Shown here piece by piece: positions 1-7,901 of a stretch of 64,000 nt of DNA. The notes under the pieces were generated by a model that did no database searches, was not told the DNA's origin, and worked only from the letters and a program-made list of their open reading frames with translations. This stretch comes from Arthrobacter sp. YD4 (GTDB lineage: Bacteria; Actinomycetota; Actinomycetes; Actinomycetales; Micrococcaceae): the NCBI RefSeq assembly GCF_030410515.1, contig NZ_JAUHHD010000002.1, forward strand, positions 537,419-601,418, given 5' to 3'. Numbering within the stretch: position 1 is the stretch's first letter; each line of letters begins with the position of its first letter. Position numbers and translations under genes: made by a program.

Positions 1-816
1 GCCGCCGCCGATCTGGCTCAGCCCGTAGACCACGCCGCCGAAGGCCGGGATGGTCAGGACCACCGAGAGGGCGTCCAGGCGGGTCTTCTCGTTCTCGCCG
101 ATGTTGCGCAGGAACTTGGCCCCGATCGCGAGGGCCAGCAGGGCGATCGGCAGGACGAAGACGAACATGAAGCGCCAGGAAAAGTTCTGCAGGATCAGGC
201 CGGAGACCGTTGGACCCATGGCCGGTGCCACGGAGATCGCGATGCTGACGTTGCCCATGACCGCGCCGCGCCGGGAGATCGGCACCAGGGTCAGGATGGT
301 GGTCATCAGCAGCGGCAGCATGATGGCGGTGCCCGCGGCCTGGACGATCCGGGCCAGCAGGAGCACCGCGAAGCCCGGGGCGAGGGCGGCCAGCAGGGTG
401 CCGCCGGAGAACAGTCCCATGGCCAGCATGAAGACGGCCCGGGTGGTCAGCCGCTGCAGGATGAACCCGGTGGTGGGGATGACCACGGCCATGGTCAGCA
501 TAAAGCCGGTGGCCAGCCACTGGACCGTTGGCGCGTCCACGCGCAGGTCCACCATGAGCCGCTGCAGTGCGACGTTCATGATGGTCTCGTTCAGGATCAC
601 CACAAAGGTGGCCACCAGCAGGGTGGCGATGACAGTCACGGATTCGCGGGACAGCTTCTCCGGCGCGGGTTTGGCCGCGCGGGCGTTCGCGGCCGGGGAG
701 CCTGCGGGGATTTCCGCGCGGTTTCCGTTTCCGGTGCCCTCTGCGTCGGTGCTTTCGGCGTCGATCCGGGGCGGGGCCAGACCCTCCTGGACGGTGGAAC
801 GGGATTCTTCAGGCAT
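1..816 (-). CDS. DHA2-family MFS drug exporter, N-terminal part (cut by window edge)
   Basis: The reading frame begins at ATG 816 and stays open to base 1, giving about 272 residues of a longer protein. After a hydrophilic, proline/alanine-rich tail of about 55 residues come at least six hydrophobic helices. Helix 1 contains 'VVILNETIMNVAL', the conserved segment of the 14-helix DHA2 (EmrB/QacA/LmrB) drug:H+ antiporters. A later 'RIVQAAGTAIMLPLL' is the family motif in helix 4. A GAGGG ribosome site sits a few bases upstream of the start. It should be an inner-membrane proton-driven multidrug exporter; substrate unknown. The gene points away from panC with about 107 bases between panC's stop and this start. 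Confidence 0.85.
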   Translation of the reverse strand, partial: MPEESRSTVQEGLAPPRIDAESTDAEGTGNGNRAEIPAGSPAANARAAKPAPEKLSRESVTVIATLLVATFVVILNETIMNVALQRLMVDLRVDAPTVQWLATGFMLTMAVVIPTTGFILQRLTTRAVFMLAMGLFSGGTLLAALAPGFAVLLLARIVQAAGTAIMLPLLMTTILTLVPISRRGAVMGNVSIAISVAPAMGPTVSGLILQNFSWRFMFVFVLPIALLALAIGAKFLRNIGENEKTRLDALSVVLTIPAFGGVVYGLSQIGGG

Positions 817-923
817 GGGGTTCCCTCGGGGATGCGATGGCGGATTGGCGGACATGGCCGCCACTACGATTCTCAACCCTCCGGCCGGAAAGGTCATTCC
901 CTCCCCGTCGGACTATTTGTTCC

Positions 924-1811
924 CTAGGAGTCCAGCGGCACGTTGTCGATCAGCCGCACCGGGCCCACCTTGGCCGCGATGAGCACCAAAGCCTCGCCCC
1001 GGAACGGCGTCTCGCGGCAGTTCTCCGCGAGCGGCTCCAGGGTGAGCGGATCGACGACGTCGAAGTAGTCCAGTTCCACGAGCGGCTGGGATTCCACCAG
1101 CGCGCGGGCGGAGTCCAGGTCGAGGGGTTCGTGCGCGTTCGCCCGGTCCTCCACCAGCCGCAGCGCCCGCGAGAGGACCAGCGCGGCCTCGCGTTCGGCG
1201 TCGGAAAGGAAGCGGTTCCGGCTGGAGAGCGCCAGCCCGTCCGCCGACCGCACGATCGGGACGGCCACGATCTCCACCGGGAAGTTCAGGTCGGCCACCA
1301 TCCGGCGCACCAGGGTCAGCTGCTGGGCGTCCTTCTGGCCGAAGTACGCCCGGTAGTCGGCCCGGCCGGCACCAGGCAGCCCGTAGTGCAGCAACTTCGC
1401 CACCACGGTCAGCGCGCCGTCGAAGTGCCCGGGGCGGGAGGCGCCCTCCCACTTCTCGGCCAGCGCGCCGGAGGTGATCCGGACCATCGGCTCCCCGCCG
1501 GGGTAGACCTCCTCGACGGACGGCGCGAACACAAGGTCCACGCCCTCCGCCTCCAGCAGCGCCAGGTCCGCCTCCAGCGTGCGCGGGTAGCGTTCCAGGT
1601 CCACGGCCTCGCCGAACTGCAGCGGGTTAACGAAGATGGTGGCCACCACCACGTCGTTCTGCGCGACGGCGGTGCGCGCCAGCGCGGCGTGGCCCTCGTG
1701 CAGGGCGCCCATGGTGGGGACGATGCCCTGGGAGCTGCCGCCCTTTTCGGTGAGCAGGCGGGCGCTCTCGGCGCGCAGCTGTGCGGCGGTGGTCACCAGC
1801 TGGATGGGCAT
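924..1811 (-). CDS. panC: Pantothenate synthetase (pantoate--beta-alanine ligase)
   Basis: This cytosolic enzyme joins pantoate to beta-alanine using ATP, releasing AMP and PPi, the last step to pantothenate for CoA. The 295-residue length fits the family. Residues 31-41 read [11 protein letters not shown], containing the HIGH-like nucleotide-binding motif; 'NPLQFG' and '[10 protein letters not shown]' (the KMSKS-like region) follow in the expected order. The ATG at 1811 has a strong AGGAAGGA site 8 bases upstream. It lies 25 bases after the DUF2520 Rossmann gene and is the last gene of the leftward fol/PH cluster, the usual arrangement in Arthrobacter relatives, so it is probably co-transcribed. 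Confidence 0.97.
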   Translation of the reverse strand: MPIQLVTTAAQLRAESARLLTEKGGSSQGIVPTMGALHEGHAALARTAVAQNDVVVATIFVNPLQFGEAVDLERYPRTLEADLALLEAEGVDLVFAPSVEEVYPGGEPMVRITSGALAEKWEGASRPGHFDGALTVVAKLLHYGLPGAGRADYRAYFGQKDAQQLTLVRRMVADLNFPVEIVAVPIVRSADGLALSSRNRFLSDAEREAALVLSRALRLVEDRANAHEPLDLDSARALVESQPLVELDYFDVVDPLTLEPLAENCRETPFRGEALVLIAAKVGPVRLIDNVPLDS

Positions 1812-1836
1812 ATCGGGGTCCTTCCTCAGGAAACGG

Positions 1837-2733
1837 TCAGTCCGGTGCGGCGCCGTCGAGCGCCTGGCGGATGCCGTCGACTTGGTCCGGCCTGAGCAGC
1901 CCGCGGCTGCCCGCGCGGCGGGCCGTCGCCCGCGCCATGGCCAGGTAGGCCTCCAGAATATCCCCGCCGGAGCCGCCGTCGAGGTCGCGCAGCGCCTCCG
2001 CGTGCGCGGCGACGGTGCCGGCGTCCCCGCGGGCCACCGGGCCGGTCAGCGCCGACTCACCGGAGGCGAGGGCATTCTCGAGGCTGGCGCGCAGCAGCGG
2101 GCCCAGCATGCGGCCGGGTTCCTCGACGCCCACCTCGCGCAGCATTTCCGCGGCCTGCGCCACCAGGGTGACCAGGTGGTTCGAGCCGTGGGCCAGGGCG
2201 GCGTGGTACAGCGGCCGGTCCCCCTCGGCGATGGCGACGGGCTCGGCCCCCATCTCCACCACCAGGGCCTGGGCGATGGGCAGCATGGCCGGGTCCGCGG
2301 TCACGCCGAAGGTGCAGTCCAGCAGGCGGGTCAGGTCAAGGCTCATCCCGGTGAAGGTCATGGCCGGGTGCAGGGCCAGCGGCACGGCGCCGGCGGCACG
2401 GACCGGATGCAGGATGCCGACGCCGAAGCGCCCGGAGGTGTGGGCCACCAGCTGCCCCGGCTGCCAGGCGCCGAGTTTCGCGAGCCCGTCCACCAGCGGG
2501 CCGAGGGCGTCGTCCGGGACGGCCAGCAGCACCAGTTCGGCGCGTTCGACGATGTCCTGGATCTCCAGGACCGGCACGCCGGGCAGGAGCGTGTCCGCCC
2601 GTTCACGGCTGGCCTCGGAGACGGCGGAGACGCCGACGACGGCGTGTTCGGCGGCGCGCAGGGCCGCGCCGAGGACGGCTCCGACCTTTCCGGCGCCGAT
2701 GATTCCGACGCCGAGGCGTCCTGGCTTAGCCAT
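1837..2733 (-). CDS. Rossmann-fold DUF2520 protein
   Basis: The 298-residue protein starts with a dinucleotide-binding fold: IIGAGKVG at residues 11-18 gives the GxGxxG loop, followed by beta-strand/helix repeats such as '[11 protein letters not shown]'. The C-terminal half matches the DUF2520 layout, with 'LHPAMTFTG' and the helical '[19 protein letters not shown]'. The fold is that of NAD(P)-dependent reductases resembling ketopantoate reductase or pyrroline-carboxylate reductase. Its position directly before panC makes a role in pantothenate synthesis, possibly ketopantoate reduction, an attractive guess, but this is inference from context. The start overlaps the end of the upstream PH gene by 8 bases, suggesting translational coupling. 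Confidence 0.85.
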   Translation of the reverse strand: MAKPGRLGVGIIGAGKVGAVLGAALRAAEHAVVGVSAVSEASRERADTLLPGVPVLEIQDIVERAELVLLAVPDDALGPLVDGLAKLGAWQPGQLVAHTSGRFGVGILHPVRAAGAVPLALHPAMTFTGMSLDLTRLLDCTFGVTADPAMLPIAQALVVEMGAEPVAIAEGDRPLYHAALAHGSNHLVTLVAQAAEMLREVGVEEPGRMLGPLLRASLENALASGESALTGPVARGDAGTVAAHAEALRDLDGGSGGDILEAYLAMARATARRAGSRGLLRPDQVDGIRQALDGAAPD

Positions 2734-4348
2734 GCTGTGGGCCTTCCTGTAAATCTTCGGCGGTGTTCCCCGCCGGCTGGGGTTTGGGGCTCAGGCGTGC
2801 AGCCTGGGCCAGGAGCAGGGCGCGGCCTTCGGCCAGGCCCGCCTGGATCACCCGGGGGGCCACCGGTCCGGAGGTGGTGTGCAGGACCAGGTCCACGACG
2901 CCGAAGCGCCGAGCCACGGGTCCCTGGTGCAGGGCGATGGACTGGGTGCGTCCGTGCGGCACCACGGTCAGGTGCCGCCACCAGCGGCCTGTGCGGATCA
3001 GCAGCGCATTGCCGGTCACGGCGAAGCCATTGCGACGCCATCGCAGCGGCGCGAGCAGCCGGGCGCGGCGCGGGGTGGTGGTGAAGCCGCCGTCGGTATC
3101 TCCGATGGTGTGGGCGGGGTCCCGCCGGGCCTGGATGCGGGCTGCGGGCGCCAGCCCGCTCAGCCCGGCGGCGAGGACGGCGTGGGCGTCAGGGCCCTCG
3201 GCTTCCGCGGCGAAGGATTGATCGGAGCCCGGCCGCGCGGCCCCATCGGGCAGCACCAGGTCCAGCAGCACGGTCACGTCCTGCAGGGTGCCGACCGGCA
3301 GCAGGGTGGTCCGGGCGGATCGTTGGCCGTCCTGGCCGGGCGTCCCGTAGCCGGCGACGTTGACCTGGATGCGGTACCAGCCCAGCGGCCGCCAGAGCGG
3401 CGGCTGGCTGATCCGCAGGGCCTGGATCCTGCCCGGCGGGAGCGTCTGGGCGAGGGTGTCCAGCAGCCCGTACTGGAGCCGGATTCCGGCCTGGGAGGCA
3501 GCCGCGGTGAAGTTGTAGCCCTTGCTGAAGGAGGTCCAGAAGCCGGCCAGGATGCCGAGCCCGGCGGGGACCAGGTAGAAGGAGAAGCTCCGGTTCTCCG
3601 TGAAAGCGGAGAGCAGCACTGACGTCGCGGCGCCCAGCAGCAGGACCACGGCCTGCTCGCTGAGCAGCAGTGATCCGGCCAGGCGGCGGGGCGGGACGGT
3701 CAGCACCGGCCGTTCGGGCGGGTCCGCGGGCGCGGCCGGCCCGGGCGGCGCCGCAGGTACCGCAGCGAGCTGAGCGTCGACCTGTGCACCAGATCCCTGG
3801 GCGACGGGTACCGCGGCGGCCTGTCCCGCAGCGCCCCGCAGGGCGGCCTCGCCAACGGCGGCCTCGCGAACGGCGGCGTCGAGGATGGCGGCGCGCAGCC
3901 GGCGGGCCTCCGCGACGCGCAGGTAGGCCAGGTGCACCGCCGACTGCCCGGCGTCGGCCACCTCGAAGCGCAACTCTGCGAGGCCGAAGATGCGGGCCAG
4001 CAGCGGCTGGACGACGTCGATCGCCTGGACCCGGTCCAGCCGCGCCTGCCGGTGCTGCTTGACCAGAACGCCGGTGGTGACCCGGACGAAGCCGCCTGCC
4101 ACCTGATAGCGGGTGAAGTACCAGCTCAGGACGAAGCCGGCCACCACCAGCAGCAGCATGGTGCCGCCGCCCAGCAGCAGCCAGGGCGCGCGGCCCGCGA
4201 AGCGCTCGTCGAAGACCGGGCCGCCGCGCAGCAGCCGTTCGGCGGCGTCGCGGCCGAAGAAGAAGAACAACGCCGCGAGTGCCAGCCAGCCGCGGACAAA
4301 CGGCGAGGCGGGGTGCACCCGCTGCCAGTTGTCGGTGCCGCCGTTCAC
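2726..4348 (-). CDS. Membrane protein with several bacterial PH (bPH2/DUF304) domains, YdbT-like
   Basis: The 540-residue protein has two N-terminal hydrophobic segments (about 20-32 and 55-77), then a first bPH2 domain beginning 'YQVAGGFVRVTTGVLV' with 'ARLDRVQAIDVVQPLLAR'. An alanine/proline-rich linker of about 55 residues follows, then two more hydrophobic segments, a second PH module around 'LPPGRIQALRISQPPLWR' and a third around 'VVPHGRTQSIALHQGPVAR'. This multi-PH architecture is that of YdbT. The molecular role of the family is poorly known; in Bacillus YdbS/YdbT act together in membrane stress/antimicrobial resistance. It starts at GTG 4348, overlapping the stop of the YdbS-like gene by four bases (GTGA), so the two are surely coupled. 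Confidence 0.85.
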   Translation of the reverse strand: MNGGTDNWQRVHPASPFVRGWLALAALFFFFGRDAAERLLRGGPVFDERFAGRAPWLLLGGGTMLLLVVAGFVLSWYFTRYQVAGGFVRVTTGVLVKQHRQARLDRVQAIDVVQPLLARIFGLAELRFEVADAGQSAVHLAYLRVAEARRLRAAILDAAVREAAVGEAALRGAAGQAAAVPVAQGSGAQVDAQLAAVPAAPPGPAAPADPPERPVLTVPPRRLAGSLLLSEQAVVLLLGAATSVLLSAFTENRSFSFYLVPAGLGILAGFWTSFSKGYNFTAAASQAGIRLQYGLLDTLAQTLPPGRIQALRISQPPLWRPLGWYRIQVNVAGYGTPGQDGQRSARTTLLPVGTLQDVTVLLDLVLPDGAARPGSDQSFAAEAEGPDAHAVLAAGLSGLAPAARIQARRDPAHTIGDTDGGFTTTPRRARLLAPLRWRRNGFAVTGNALLIRTGRWWRHLTVVPHGRTQSIALHQGPVARRFGVVDLVLHTTSGPVAPRVIQAGLAEGRALLLAQAARLSPKPQPAGNTAEDLQEGPQHG

Positions 4349-4857
4349 AGTCCGGCCAGCCGGGCCTCGCCGCGGGCGGTCAGCTGCTCCCGGAGCCGGG
4401 CGCCCTCCGCGGCGGGCAGGCCCGGGATCACGGCGCTGGTCCCGGCGGAGGCGGTGTGGAGTTTCAGCGTGCAGAGCCCTAGCGCCCGCTCCAAGGGTCC
4501 GGCCGCGATGTCCACGTATTGCATCCGGCCGTAGGGCACCACCAAGGTGCGCTGGAAGAGAATGCCGCGGCGGATCAGCAGGTCATCGACGCGTTCGGCG
4601 TAGCCGACGGCGCGGACCTGGCGCGGAATCAGCACCAGCCGCCAGAGGGCCAGCAGCAGGTAGGCGGACGGCAGCGCGACGGCGAACCACAGCGGCGGCC
4701 ACCGCCACGCTCCGGCGAGCACCAGAGCCAGCGGCAAGGCCAGGGCGGCGGTGACGAGCACGGTTTCGGCGCCCCAGCCCAGCAGGCGGGCCGTCAGGTA
4801 GCGCGGCGAGACCCGCAGCCAGGAGATGCCCGGCGGATCAATCGCCTCGGTAGGCAT
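4345..4857 (-). CDS. Membrane PH-domain (bPH2) protein, YdbS-like
   Basis: The 170-residue protein has two adjacent hydrophobic helices ('TVLVTAALALPLALVLAGAW' and 'PLWFAVALPSAYLLLALWRL'), then a single bPH2 domain from 'VGYAERVDDLLIRRGILF' through 'VVPYGRMQYVDIAAGPLERA'. The domain repeats the signature seen three times in its downstream partner. It forms a YdbS/YdbT pair with that gene (4-base overlap) and itself overlaps the end of the DUF3180 gene by 20 bases. The pair sits between DUF3180 and the DUF2520 gene, as commonly seen in Micrococcaceae. No enzymatic residues are apparent; a structural or membrane-associated role is inferred. Confidence 0.85.
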   Translation of the reverse strand: MPTEAIDPPGISWLRVSPRYLTARLLGWGAETVLVTAALALPLALVLAGAWRWPPLWFAVALPSAYLLLALWRLVLIPRQVRAVGYAERVDDLLIRRGILFQRTLVVPYGRMQYVDIAAGPLERALGLCTLKLHTASAGTSAVIPGLPAAEGARLREQLTARGEARLAGL

Positions 4858-5362
4858 ATTCGCCTTCGGCTTCCGGTTTTCCGCGCTTCCCGGCCACCCC
4901 CGGGGGCTTGCCTGCGTCGCCGTCCTCCGGCGGGATGCGGCAGAACCGCTCCACCATCAGCCCCACCACGATCATCACCAGGCCGCCGCCAGCCATGGCC
5001 GCAATCTCCCAGGTGATGGCCTGGCCGCTGCGGACATTCCAGAGCCGGAGCTGGTCCATGAAGATCCCGGCATGCCAGCCGAGCAGCATGGCGCCGGTGT
5101 AGGCGCAGGCCTGGGCGAGAACCAGGGTCCAGGCGGCCAGGATGGGGTTCAGCAGCTGTTTCTTCTTGCCGTTGCGCCAGCGCAGCACCCGGATGCCCAG
5201 CACCAGGGTAAGGACCACGATCACGCCCATGGTGGTCAGGCCGGTCAGCGGCAGCACCGGGGTGGCCAGGCTGTAGCGGGCCGCCAGCAGGGTCGCGGCC
5301 CAGCCGGCGGCGGCCAGGCCGACGCCGATCACCAGTAGCACCAGCGGGTTGGTCAGCTTCAT
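4838..5362 (-). CDS. DUF3180 membrane protein
   Basis: This 174-residue protein begins MKLTNPLVLLVIGVG and has four predicted transmembrane helices: two near the N-terminus (about 5-25 and 38-58), one around 'AWTLVLAQACAYTGAMLLG' and one around 'IAAMAGGGLVMIVVGLMVE'. The charged tail runs to the stop. DUF3180 proteins are actinobacterial and typically lie just after folK, as here. The frame stays open well upstream, but the ATG at 5362 overlaps the folK stop as ATGA and gives the family's normal N-terminus. Function is unknown; co-transcription with the folate genes is strongly indicated. Confidence 0.88.
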   Translation of the reverse strand: MKLTNPLVLLVIGVGLAAAGWAATLLAARYSLATPVLPLTGLTTMGVIVVLTLVLGIRVLRWRNGKKKQLLNPILAAWTLVLAQACAYTGAMLLGWHAGIFMDQLRLWNVRSGQAITWEIAAMAGGGLVMIVVGLMVERFCRIPPEDGDAGKPPGVAGKRGKPEAEGEYAYRGD

Positions 5363-5931
5363 GGCGACACCGCCGGGCCGTTGGCGCCGTTGAGTTCCTC
5401 GAAGCCGTCGAAGGGGGCCAGGTCCCGGAAATCGGCGGCCCGGACGGCGAGATTGGCGACGCGTTCGCCGCCCAGTTCCGCCGCGGGGTCGATCAGGGAC
5501 CACGGGTACAGCACGAAGGCCCGCTCGGCCGCGCGCGGGTGCGGCAGCGTCAGGACCGGGTCGTCGCTGACCAGCTCGCCGTAGGTGACGATGTCCACGT
5601 CCAGGGTGCGGGGGCCCCAGTGGACCTCCCGGACCCGGTGGTGCTTCCGTTCCACGGCGTGGCAGTGGTCCAGGAGCTGGCGCGGGGACAGGGAGGTCTC
5701 GACGGCGATGACCATGTTCAGGAAGTCCGGTTGGTTGGGCGGGCCGCCGACGGCCTTGGTCTGCACGATCGGCGAGATGGCCAGCAGCCGCACCTCCGGC
5801 GGGTCAACGAGGTCGGCGACGGCGGCGGAGAGGGTGTCGTTCCGGGCGCCGAGGTTGCTGCCGAGAGCCAGGACGGCGCGGGTGTACGTGGCGGGTTCCG
5901 GCGTAGCCGGGGCGTGGGCGGCGGAGCTCAT
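5359..5931 (-). CDS. folK: 2-amino-4-hydroxy-6-hydroxymethyldihydropteridine pyrophosphokinase
   Basis: FolK transfers pyrophosphate from ATP to 6-hydroxymethyl-7,8-dihydropterin, making the substrate for FolP. The 190-residue protein carries the N-terminal 'AVLALGSNLGARNDTL' motif, 'GGPPNQPDFLNMVIAVET', the signature 'WGPRTLDVDIVTYG' with the catalytic/metal-binding aspartates, and 'LPHPRAAERAFVLYPW'. The open frame continues upstream, but the ATG at 5931 overlaps the folB stop by four bases (ATGA) and fits the family length. It is the fourth folate gene in the operon, coupled at both ends (folB upstream, DUF3180 downstream). Confidence 0.97.
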   Translation of the reverse strand: MSSAAHAPATPEPATYTRAVLALGSNLGARNDTLSAAVADLVDPPEVRLLAISPIVQTKAVGGPPNQPDFLNMVIAVETSLSPRQLLDHCHAVERKHHRVREVHWGPRTLDVDIVTYGELVSDDPVLTLPHPRAAERAFVLYPWSLIDPAAELGGERVANLAVRAADFRDLAPFDGFEELNGANGPAVSP

Positions 5932-6287
5932 GGGCGTTCCCGGTGCACGCTGACGGCAACGTCGCCGAAGTGGACCTGAATCGGGGCCTTGGGCTTGTGC
6001 ACGGTGATGTCCACGGCGGTGACCGGGAAGCGTTCCAGCAGGTCCTCGGCGATCCGGACGGCCAGGGCCTCGATCAGGTTCACCGGCGCACCGGTGATCC
6101 AGCCACGGATGCATTCGGCCACCTCACCGTAATGCGCCGTGTCCAGCACGTCGTCGCTCGCGGCGGCGGCGGTGAAGTCCAGGTGCAGGACGGCGTCGAC
6201 GACGAAGGGCTGCCCCTCGCGCCGTTCGAAGTCGAACACGCCGTGGTGCCCGACGGCGGTGACGCCGCTGAGCGTGATCCGGTCCAT
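5928..6287 (-). CDS. folB: Dihydroneopterin aldolase
   Basis: FolB cleaves 7,8-dihydroneopterin to 6-hydroxymethyl-dihydropterin and glycolaldehyde. The 119-residue length is normal. The sequence 'GHHGVFDFERREGQPFVVD' near the N-terminus holds the pterin-binding region and conserved glutamate, 'NLIEALAVRIAEDLL' follows, and 'VHKPKAPI' supplies the catalytic lysine. It lies 12 bases after folP and overlaps folK by four bases. The gene order folE-folP-folB-folK reads straight through the pathway's enzymes. Confidence 0.97.
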   Translation of the reverse strand: MDRITLSGVTAVGHHGVFDFERREGQPFVVDAVLHLDFTAAAASDDVLDTAHYGEVAECIRGWITGAPVNLIEALAVRIAEDLLERFPVTAVDITVHKPKAPIQVHFGDVAVSVHRERP

Positions 6288-6299
6288 GGTTCCGCCGGC

Positions 6300-7217
6300 C
6301 TAGCTGTTGCCGGACGGGGTCATCCGGGCGGCGGCCTTGACCGCGTCGAGGTTCGGCCCGACGTCGTGGACCCGGACGGCCCAGGCGCCGCGGAAGGCGC
6401 TGATCGCGGTGATGGCGGCGGTGGCGGCGTCGCGGTCCCCGGGGGCGGCGGCCTTGCCGGCGACCGTGAGGAGGCTGCCCAGAAAACGCTTCCGGGATGC
6501 GGCCACCAGCACCTTGTGGCCCATCGCCTGCAGCACGTCCAAGTGCTGCAGGAGCTCCCAGTTCTGGGCTTCGTTCTTGGCGAAGCCCAGTCCCGGGTCC
6601 ACGATGATCTGCTCCGGCGCGGCGCCGGCGGCGACCAGCTTGTCGCGGACGCCGGCCAGCTCGGCCGCCACGTCGGCGGCGACGTCCCGGTAGTCGGTCA
6701 GGGAGTCCATGGTGCGGGCGTCCCCGCGGCGGTGGGTGAGGACGTAGGGCACCTTGCTGCGGGCCACGAGTTCCACCATCTCCGGTTCGATGGTCAGGCC
6801 GGAGACGTCGTTGATGATGGCGGCGCCAGCGGCCAGAGCCGCCTCGGCCGTGGCGGCGTGGGTGGTGTCGATGCTGACCAAAGCGCCGGCCTTCACCAGC
6901 GCCTCGATCACGGGCAGCACGCGGCGCTGTTCCTCGTCCGGGGTGACCTCGGCGGCGCCGGGGCGGGTGGACTCGCCGCCGACGTCGATGATGTCCGCGC
7001 CGGCGTAGTACATCCGCAGCCCGGCGGAGATGGCCTGTTCCGGGGTGGCGTTGCGGCCGCCGTCGCTGAAGGAGTCGGGGGTGACGTTGAGGATTCCCAT
7101 GACCAGGGTGCGGTTCGTGGGCAGGTCCTTGAAGGCGGCGGCCGGCCTCGGCTTCCGCAGCACGGGCAGCGGCGAGGTGGCAGGCCCGGTTCCGGGGGCT
7201 GCGGCGAGGGAGTCCAT
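6300..7217 (-). CDS. folP: Dihydropteroate synthase
   Basis: FolP condenses hydroxymethyl-dihydropterin pyrophosphate with p-aminobenzoate to dihydropteroate and is the sulfonamide target. The 305 residues include 'MGILNVTPDSFSDGG' (pABA loop 1), 'DIIDVGGESTRPGA' (loop 2), 'LVSIDTTHA', 'INDVSG', 'IIVDPGLGFAKN' and 'VLVAASRKRFLG' (the K-x-R phosphate-binding segment). An unconserved N-terminal extension of about 36 residues precedes the barrel; a start further in (near 'LVMGIL') has no good codon, so ATG 7217 is kept. There are 12 bases between folE and folP. Confidence 0.97.
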   Translation of the reverse strand: MDSLAAAPGTGPATSPLPVLRKPRPAAAFKDLPTNRTLVMGILNVTPDSFSDGGRNATPEQAISAGLRMYYAGADIIDVGGESTRPGAAEVTPDEEQRRVLPVIEALVKAGALVSIDTTHAATAEAALAAGAAIINDVSGLTIEPEMVELVARSKVPYVLTHRRGDARTMDSLTDYRDVAADVAAELAGVRDKLVAAGAAPEQIIVDPGLGFAKNEAQNWELLQHLDVLQAMGHKVLVAASRKRFLGSLLTVAGKAAAPGDRDAATAAITAISAFRGAWAVRVHDVGPNLDAVKAAARMTPSGNS

Positions 7218-7229
7218 AGTGTGTCTTTC

Positions 7230-7892
7230 TTACCTTCCGAGGATGAGGCTCATGGCTTCGGCACGGGTGGCCGGGTCATGCAGTTGCCCACGGACCGCGC
7301 TGGTGACGGTCTTCGCGCCGGGTTTGCGGATGCCGCGCATTGACATGCACAGGTGCTCGCATTCGACGACGACGATCGCGCCGCGGGGCTTGAGGTGGGT
7401 GGTGAGCGCCTCGACGATCTGGGTGGTGAGCCGTTCCTGCACCTGCGGGCGGCGGGCGAACAGGTCCACCAGCCGGGCCAGCTTGCTCAGGCCGGTGACC
7501 TTGCCGTCGTGCGAGGGGATGTACCCGACGTGCGCGACGCCGTGGAACGGCACCAGGTGGTGTTCACAGGTGGAGTAGAACGGGATGTCCTTGACCAGGA
7601 CCAGTTCCTCGTGGTCCAGGTCGAAGGTGGTGGCGAGGATTTCGGCCGGGTCGTGGTGCAGGCCGGCGAACATTTCCGCGTAGGCCTTGGCCACCCGCTT
7701 GGGGGTGTCCAGCAGGCCGCTGCGGTCCGGGTCTTCGCCGATGGCGAGCAGGATTTCGCGCACCGCCGCCTCGATCCGGGGCCGGTCCACCAGGGTGGCG
7801 GTGCCGCCGTCGGCCCCTGCCGTCCCGGAATTCTCCGGGCGGAAGGGAGCGGCGGCGGCCGAAACGTCGTCGTCGTCGAAGTAGGAAGTCAC
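7230..7892 (-). CDS. folE: GTP cyclohydrolase I
   Basis: FolE opens the guanine ring of GTP to make dihydroneopterin triphosphate, the first committed step of folate synthesis. The 220 residues contain the zinc ligands in '[14 protein letters not shown]' and '[11 protein letters not shown]', plus '[21 protein letters not shown]' and the C-terminal 'TVTSAVRG'. The start is GTG at 7892, nine bases after the ftsH stop, so folE is very likely translated from the ftsH message. The first 40 or so residues, acidic and alanine-rich, lie outside the catalytic domain and are typical of actinobacterial versions. Confidence 0.97.
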   Translation of the reverse strand: MTSYFDDDDVSAAAAPFRPENSGTAGADGGTATLVDRPRIEAAVREILLAIGEDPDRSGLLDTPKRVAKAYAEMFAGLHHDPAEILATTFDLDHEELVLVKDIPFYSTCEHHLVPFHGVAHVGYIPSHDGKVTGLSKLARLVDLFARRPQVQERLTTQIVEALTTHLKPRGAIVVVECEHLCMSMRGIRKPGAKTVTSAVRGQLHDPATRAEAMSLILGR

Positions 7893-7901
7893 AGCAGAAG
7901 C

